Shown here: in pieces, positions 15,717 through 20,584 of the stretch | How the letters are laid out: each line of letters begins with the position of its first letter | How positions within the stretch are numbered: position 1 is the stretch's first letter | From: Porogramme epimiltina | Lineage: Eukaryota > Basidiomycota > Agaricomycetes > Polyporales > Polyporaceae | Length of the DNA: 20,584 bases | Direction of reading: 5' to 3' | Assembly (NCBI GenBank): GCA_900155495.1 | Contig: FTLJ01000445.1 | Coordinates: 1-20,584 of the forward strand | Made by a program: the position numbers and the translations under genes | Notes under the pieces: model-generated | Told to the model about the DNA's origin: nothing | Database searches by the model: none | The model's input: only the letters and a program-made list of their open reading frames with translations

Positions 15717-16501
15717 CTAGCCGCGGTGCGCGGCGAAGTACGCAGGCTCAAACAGCCCCGCGGGGACGTACGCGTCCTGGCGCGGCGTGAGGTCCGCGCG
15801 GCGCACGTCCAGGGCCGGCAGCATCGGCACCGCGCGCGCAAACGGCAGCGTCCCCGCCTCCAGCTCGTCCTCCGCGGATCCCTCCTCCCCTGCCGCGACG
15901 TCGAACAAGCCATCCGAGATGCGCCCCCACCGCTCTAGCAGCCACATCAGCACCGTGTCCCGCGTAGCGCCCGGCGCCCCGCGAGCGCGCGCCCAAAAAG
16001 GTGCGCGACGTCCTCGAGCGCGAGTCCGTTGTCGGGTGAGAGCGGGAGCTGCGTGAAGAACGCGAGGAGGCACGCGAACAGCGCGCAGTGCGGCGGGGCG
16101 GGAGCTGCGGCACGTGCCGCACGGCGTGCGCGGAGAGCAGCGCGGACGCGCGCTCGCTCGGCGTGAGCAGCAGTCCCAGCGTGAGCGGGAAAGGCGATGC
16201 GAAGCATGCACGCCCGGCCCCATGCCCGCGCAGGCAGATGCGGGCACGCGCGCGCAAAGAAGTTGTCCTCGGGATGCGAAGCCGGGTCTGCACCGCCCAT
16301 GGGAGAGACGCCGTCGACCACCCTTTCTCGCTTGCACTGCCAATACGCGTTCGAGAGTGGCTGACAGTGTAGCACGGCGTCAAATTTCTCGTTTGAGAGC
16401 GGCTCTAGGAGTGCGTCGAGGGGGTTTTCGGGGCGCGCACAGATTTTCGCTATGTTCTCCTTCCGGAGCAGCGCGTTCGTCGTCGAGGCCCTCGGTGTCA
16501 T
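15717..16501 (-). pseudogene. Frame-broken gene, possibly RhoGAP-like
   Basis: Three overlapping minus-strand frames each hold a protein-like segment, and they line up only by switching frame. The first (from about 16430) reads NPLDALLEPLSNEKFDAVLH..PHLPARAWG. The second reads PLTLGLLLTPSERASALLSA. The first frame then resumes with CALFACLLAFFTQLPLSP and LALEDVAHLFGRAL. A third frame runs RDTVLMWLLERWGRISDGLFDVAAGEE to a TAG at 15719-15717. The pattern of a helix, a short acidic-free loop, then LALEDVAHLFG and a WLLERW helix resembles the C-terminal half of RhoGAP domains (LA.VFG signature). That assignment is tentative. At least three shifts are needed, so it is a pseudogene unless unseen introns explain them. 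It lies directly left of repeat copy 2; the equivalent gene of copy 1 should lie beyond the retrotransposon. Confidence 0.45.
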
Positions 16502-16513
16502 CAGCGGACACGG

Positions 16514-17356
16514 GTGGGTATAGAAGGCGCCGTGCGGGAGGGAGGAAAGCGGAGAGAAGGTGGCGTCGAAGGAGGCAATGAGCTTCGCGAGCCGAGTACG
16601 GCTCGGCGCTGAGCATGAGCGGCAGAGTCCTGGTTTCTAGATGGCTGTATTTTTCCGAGCGCCACATACTCCAGTGAGCGAGGGGTGCGGGCATGTGCTG
16701 CAAAGCGAGAAATACGCACCGGCAAGGCTTGGTTCTTCGACGCGGGTTTCAACTACCCACGAGGTGGCCCAGATGGGATGCTGGTACATCGAGGCGCACA
16801 TAATTGCTCCATTTCACCGCAGCACCAAATGCTTCTGGAGGGGAAGCATGTCAGCCTCATGTCAAACCCAAAGACAGCCTGCCATCTACCACCGCCATCG
16901 GTGTGGACCCATGTAATGCCGGCGAGAAGGACAGAGAGCCGGGAGCGGACACGTACTCGTTTCGCTTTCACCCGCGGTCCCAGGGTCTAATCCTGTCTTC
17001 TCCGCCCTCCGCCAGCAGAGAGTTGTGCCACTGCAAAAAGGGCAAGATTTCCTTGGTTGATCAAAGAAGCCTCTATCCCGGTGGGTATGCGATGGACAGG
17101 GAAGTTTTCCCCCTCAAAAGGTGGAGACTACTGATGCTGAATCCTTCAACGCTGGCGGAACTAGGACACGGCCTAAAGGGGGTTCTGTTATGCAAGTCGA
17201 AGGGGGGGCCACACGTCTATCAATCCAGGGCGGAGATAAAGTGCATTAAGGGAGTAAAGCAAGGAGAAAAACATCGGCGGAGCTCCACCGTCCACCGGCC
17301 CAGGCCCCACAAGTCGAACCAGTAGTCATGTGAACCTTAATCCTTTGGGGGAAGTC
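16514..17356. other. Intergenic stretch upstream of CFEM relic, copy 2
   Basis: Homologous to 9761-10618 throughout. A 173-codon plus-strand ORF at 16804-17325 is not preserved in frame in copy 1, so I do not call it. The stretch probably contains the shared 5' flanks of two divergent genes: the broken gene to the left and the CFEM relic to the right. Confidence 0.5.
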
Positions 17357-17378
17357 ATCAGATAAGATAAGATAAGAT
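17357..17378 (+). promoter_or_regulatory. ATCAGATAA plus tandem GATA sites, copy 2
   Basis: ATCAGATAA followed in tandem by GATAAGATAAGATC: four GATA units with 5-bp spacing, about 77 nt upstream of the ATG at 17455. The first unit matches exactly the ATCWGATAA consensus of SreA-type iron-responsive GATA repressors. It is conserved with copy 1 at 10619-10643 while flanking bases have diverged. That the target gene responds to iron is inferred. Confidence 0.6.
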
Positions 17379-17454
17379 CGGCGCCGCCCAACTGACTGTC
17401 GACGGCGGTCATTTCTTCCGGCTGGGCCTCCCAACGCTCGACACCGTGACAGAA

Positions 17455-17887
17455 ATGCAATTCGCCATCCTCACCACCACCTTCCTCACCGCCGCCTCTG
17501 TACACGCGTAGTATCCAGCCGCCCCCACACCTGGCACAGGGCTCACGTCGGGCCCCGGTTGTGTCAAACATGCCTCTTCAACCACCAATGGCCCCACCTC
17601 TCCGTACGTCCGCCCCCCCCTCCCTCGNNCCCTCGTCGCCCCGCCCCCGCCTCTCCAATTCTTCCCCATCGTCCCCATTCTTGCGTCTTCTTATCTTCTT
17701 TTCCTGTGCTTGATGAATTAACGCTGACGTCATGCCACCCCTTTGCTCACAGGACGGACCTAGCATGTGTCTGCACAAACAGGTAGTTCTAGAAAGCCAC
17801 AACGAGTTCCCTTGGATGGTGCTGCTCACTCGCAGACGTCTGGGCCATCCTTGGCCCAGTTACTCCAGAGCACAGAGTACACCGCAG
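17455..17887 (+). pseudogene. CFEM-domain secreted protein, decayed, copy 2
   Basis: ATG at 17455 opens a clear 18-residue secretion signal, MQFAILTTTFLTAASVHA, followed by TAG (17509). The same frame then continues to GPGC..ASSTTNGPTSP. Exon 1 (17455-17603) ends at a GTACGT donor. The intron (17604-17752, 149 nt, containing two N) has the GCTGAC branch site and CTCACAG acceptor. Splicing restores the signal-peptide frame and gives SPTDLACVCTN, a CFEM hallmark, then a stop. A shifted frame carries ATTSSLGWCCSLADV, and another LLQSTEYTAG before a GTGAGT donor at 17888. A likely second intron runs to TTTCGCAG at 17995. CFEM proteins are secreted or wall-anchored fungal cysteine-rich proteins. 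The shared TAG at codon 19 (or its equivalent) in both copies suggests decay began before duplication, or that a further unrecognised intron is present. Confidence 0.7.
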
Positions 17888-18765
17888 GTGAGTGTTCCGT
17901 TCATTTCTGGCCGCGTCTTCTTTGCCGCTCGCGCTTCGTGCGTCCTCTTCAATCGTTTTTGACTTTGGCGGGGTGATGCGTTTTGAATTTCGCAGTCGTT
18001 TCCGTGAGGTGTATGTCATAAGATCCTCCTGGGTGGGGGTCAGGAACGTGTAGTTGTGTCAGACAGTCGCCCATGGTGCACGACCAACGTCCTATGGTAG
18101 GGCGAACCTCGGTAGGGCGAACATCGTGACATTCCCACCACGGCCAGATGGCGTTGTGTACATGTAATACCATCCCCCACACCTTTTCTTAACTCCTTGG
18201 ATGGCGTGACTCCCACACGCCGCTAATCATGACCCCTCAGATGTACCGGGGTCTGAGGCCTCAGTCCTCGCGGTGTGGCCGTGCATCTGTGGGATGACGC
18301 GCCACTCGGCCAACCCCTGTGTCCGTGCGGCCTAATGCGATCCGTCCGGACCTCTCCTCTGTTTCCTCTCTACCTCGGGTCGAGCTTCGGGGCACTCCGC
18401 TGACGGGTCCTCCCCCGGTTTCTTGCCTCAGCAGCGCGACAGACACAAGCGCGCGACGGACACTCACATGACCACGAAGAGGGCTGGTACCGTAATCGCC
18501 CAGGGGACATCCAGGGCCCACACCTCGCACCTTACCTCCCTCAACTGGTGTTTTCTTGTGAGCTCTCTTAACAGACGTGCGGCACAGCGCACACATTGGA
18601 CGCCCACGTGGAAGCAACTACACATTCCATGGGCCACACAACAAGACAAATAGGATGACGCGACGATTCATGGAGTTCGGAAGTAATGATGAGTGGCGAT
18701 ATATGAAGGGGCTCCTGACAAAAATGAGATGGAAGGTAGGTGACTCATTGTTGGAAGGAACTGGG
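17888..18765. other. Non-coding stretch between CFEM relic and F-box gene, copy 2
   Basis: 17888-17995 is probably the second intron of the CFEM relic (GTGAGT to TTTCGCAG). The remainder aligns in pieces with 11100-13098 but lacks about 1.2 kb present there. Short ORFs on both strands are not conserved in frame with copy 1. No gene is supported. Confidence 0.5.
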
Positions 18766-20284
18766 TCAATCTGAATCATCAGAGTCTGGAGGCTCCCATT
18801 GGGTTATGGGGCTGTATTCTGGGGAAGGAGGCAATAACCAGCCGCTAAAGTTAACGTCTCCATTCTTCATCTTGACCCAGACGGAAGAGAGCTATACTTA
18901 CCGATGCTAAGATCTATCCTTTTCCTATCCGAGACTGTTGGAAAACACTCTTCAAGTTCCGAAAGTCGCTCTCCCTCTTTCTCGCTGACTGGAAGGCCTT
19001 CTAGGATTATGGTGACAGTGAGAAAAGTGTTTGGAGTTCCTATATAAGATGTGCATTTTAATTCACCGAGGTTTGGTTGATGGGAAGAATGATGCGTACC
19101 GGAACGACACTTGTTCACAGTTTCACCTAACCTACGCATACTACGAAGCCACTGTTTTCGTGTCAAATCTTCCCAATATTCCGAAAATTTCAGAATAAGA
19201 TGTTCATCATCTCTTGATCGTGTCCATGGGTCAAGAATAGCACATAACACAGCTTGCACTTGGCTATCACGGAAAGGTATATTCTCCAGTCGGAGTGTGT
19301 GAAGGTTCGTAAACCGACTTAGAGTAGGAGTGAATTGTTGTATTTCTGCAAGCCCTTTCTCACATTTCATTATTCACCAGCGCAGAGTTGACAATGGTAA
19401 GCTATTACCTAATATCTCCCCATTGCCATAGGGTTGAAGGTCAATAGCAAAGGTCTTCAGGGTGTCCGGTGAAAGGGAAGCATTGATCCGGCTAATAATC
19501 CTAGGGTGGATATTACCGAAGATCTATTCTATGCATGAGTGTGAGATAATCACCCCAATGTGGTGCTACGCACCTCAAACGAAGATAGGTTGGATAAGAA
19601 CCCCTTGCGGGCATACGTGTTAGAGCGGGTCACCACAAAGTTACGTGTGAGTCCCGCGTCCTTCCATTCGATGTAAACCTCACGCAGACGAAGTGACTTA
19701 AGCCCCACAAAACAAAACAAGAGGTAGCTCAGGTCTGCGATGTTCTCGAACTGTATATCCGCTAGGTAAAGCTGAGTTGCGGATGCGAAGGACTTGCAGA
19801 TGCGCAGTGCATAACGGTGAATAGGAATACAGCCGTAGTCGCCAGCCTGCCACCCTCCGCAAATATGTAGGCGAGAAGGAGAAAGAAGCTTCCTGGCAAG
19901 TGGTGTCGCAAATATAGTAAGCGCATTGTGCTCCGGATAGGAACCGCTCTTGCCACATTTGACTACGATAGTGTGTGCACGGGACAGTATGGCTGCTCCG
20001 TCTACGCGAATATCGAGAAATTCGTGAAGGGATGATGGGCGATCTATCTTTAATGTTTGAAAGAGCCAGATCTGTGCTCGTGGTCGCCATTGACTACATA
20101 CTAGTGTGCAGTGTCGCAGCGGCTCTTGAAGCTCATAGATGCCCCAATAGTTTCCTGTTTGAGCACCAAGAGCATCGAGGACGAGATCACAGATCTCTCT
20201 TGGAAGTCTTTGAGCAGGAACATGGGAAGATATGAGGGAGCACTCCACGGATGGAATATCAAGTCGGCTTGTAGGTGAAGACAT
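18766..20284 (-). CDS. F-box/LRR-like protein, copy 2 (five exons, about 420 aa)
   Basis: Paralogue of the gene at 13099-14650. Exons run 20284-19574, 19523-19409, 19345-19100, 19039-18902 and 18818-18766; introns are 50, 63, 60 and 83 nt, all GT-AG, with the same phases as copy 1. Exon 1 (711 nt) and exon 4 (138 nt) have the same length in both genes. The ATG at 20284 gives MSSPTSRLDIPS. The F-box-like helix is LPREICDLVLDALG, followed by CTLVCSQWRPRAQIWLFQ. Leucine-rich segments include LSRFTNLHTLRLENIPF and LKSLRLREVYI. The C-terminus is WEPPDSDDSD. Intron 3 is also open in frame, so retention would lengthen the protein without a stop. Two diverged copies that both keep five exons open suggest selection on both. 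The expected role is target recognition in an SCF ubiquitin ligase. Confidence 0.83.
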
Positions 20285-20584
20285 AGCGTTTTGTGTGAAG
20301 AGAGCGCACGAGAGGAGGATAGATTTGCAAGCTTCAGGTGGCAAAGTAAAGGGTCCAATGAATGAGGAAAGTGGTCCCTTTGGGTATGCGATATGTGGAG
20401 AAGTCTAGAAATGGCATACAAATCGTCACGATATGTATGAGAAACAAATGTTATAGAACGTACGGATGCTGTCTTTAGGATGCACAGTCCTACGTTGGCC
20501 CTAATCCACCGTTTCTTGTATATGCAGGATGGATCGTGAGTGGGCAGTGCATGGCCCTAGTATGTATGGTGATACCACAGAACC
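20285..20584. other. Upstream region of F-box gene copy 2
   Basis: Non-coding as far as I can see. It aligns with 14651-15050 (shared GGCATACAAATCGTCACGAT and TGTATGAGA), so it is the likely promoter and leader of the F-box gene and the continuation of the duplicated segment beyond the window. Confidence 0.5.

Larger units (their letters stand above)
16513..20584. repeat. Direct segmental duplication, copy 2 (runs off right edge)
   Basis: Partner of copy 1. Base 16513 pairs with 9761, immediately outside the retrotransposon LTR, and the first 71 bases align without a gap. The sequence to the left of 16513 continues uninterrupted into the frame-broken gene at 15717-16501, so copy 2 shows what the site looks like without the retrotransposon. 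Homology to copy 1 persists to the right window edge. Confidence 0.85.

Noticed and set aside
16804..17325. 173-codon plus-strand ORF upstream of CFEM relic copy 2
   Set aside because: The homologous stretch in copy 1 does not keep the frame and the protein has no recognisable features.
17628..17629. Two N bases in a C-rich tract
   Set aside because: An assembly or sequencing ambiguity inside the CFEM relic intron; not biology, although the intron length there may be wrong.

Overview
The window looks like nuclear DNA of a basidiomycete fungus, most likely an Agaricomycete. The reasons are short GT-AG introns of 50-83 nt, F-box genes of the Agaricomycete LPREL..LVIDALG type, a CFEM-type secreted-protein relic, and a Ty3/gypsy polymerase carrying the QQGDCNAP variant that I associate with basidiomycete elements. 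The species cannot be named from sequence alone.

Positions 1-9760 hold a GC-rich Ty3/gypsy chromodomain LTR retrotransposon on the minus strand, cut off by the left window edge. Reading leftward it has a putative 5' LTR (about 9443-9760, TATA box at 9616-9623), a very long gag-protease ORF (9420-5557), a pol ORF with RT, RNase H, integrase and chromodomain (5556-2071), and a third long ORF (1920 to beyond base 1). All three ORFs share one frame. Gag ends in UGA followed by CUA, the classic leaky stop context, and pol has no AUG near its start, so Gag-Pol is probably made by stop-codon readthrough. The third ORF follows the chromodomain, where most Ty3 elements have only the 3' LTR. I do not recognise it, and it is the most novel item here.

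Positions 9761-15050 and 16513-20584 are two diverged direct copies of one genomic segment. Each has, in order: a GATA-site cluster on the plus strand; a decayed CFEM-type secreted-protein gene (signal peptide, intron, DLACVCTN motif); a non-coding stretch; and an apparently intact five-exon F-box/LRR-like gene on the minus strand. The first copy has about 0.8 kb plus 0.4 kb of extra DNA between the CFEM relic and the F-box gene. The second copy is preceded by a frame-broken gene (15717-16501, minus, possibly RhoGAP-like). The homology starts exactly where the LTR ends (9761 pairs with 16513), so the retrotransposon appears to have inserted into the first copy after or around the duplication, separating it from its own version of that gene.

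Intergenic DNA at 15060-15716 is lower in GC and shows nothing I can name. I saw no tRNA, rRNA or CRISPR array.
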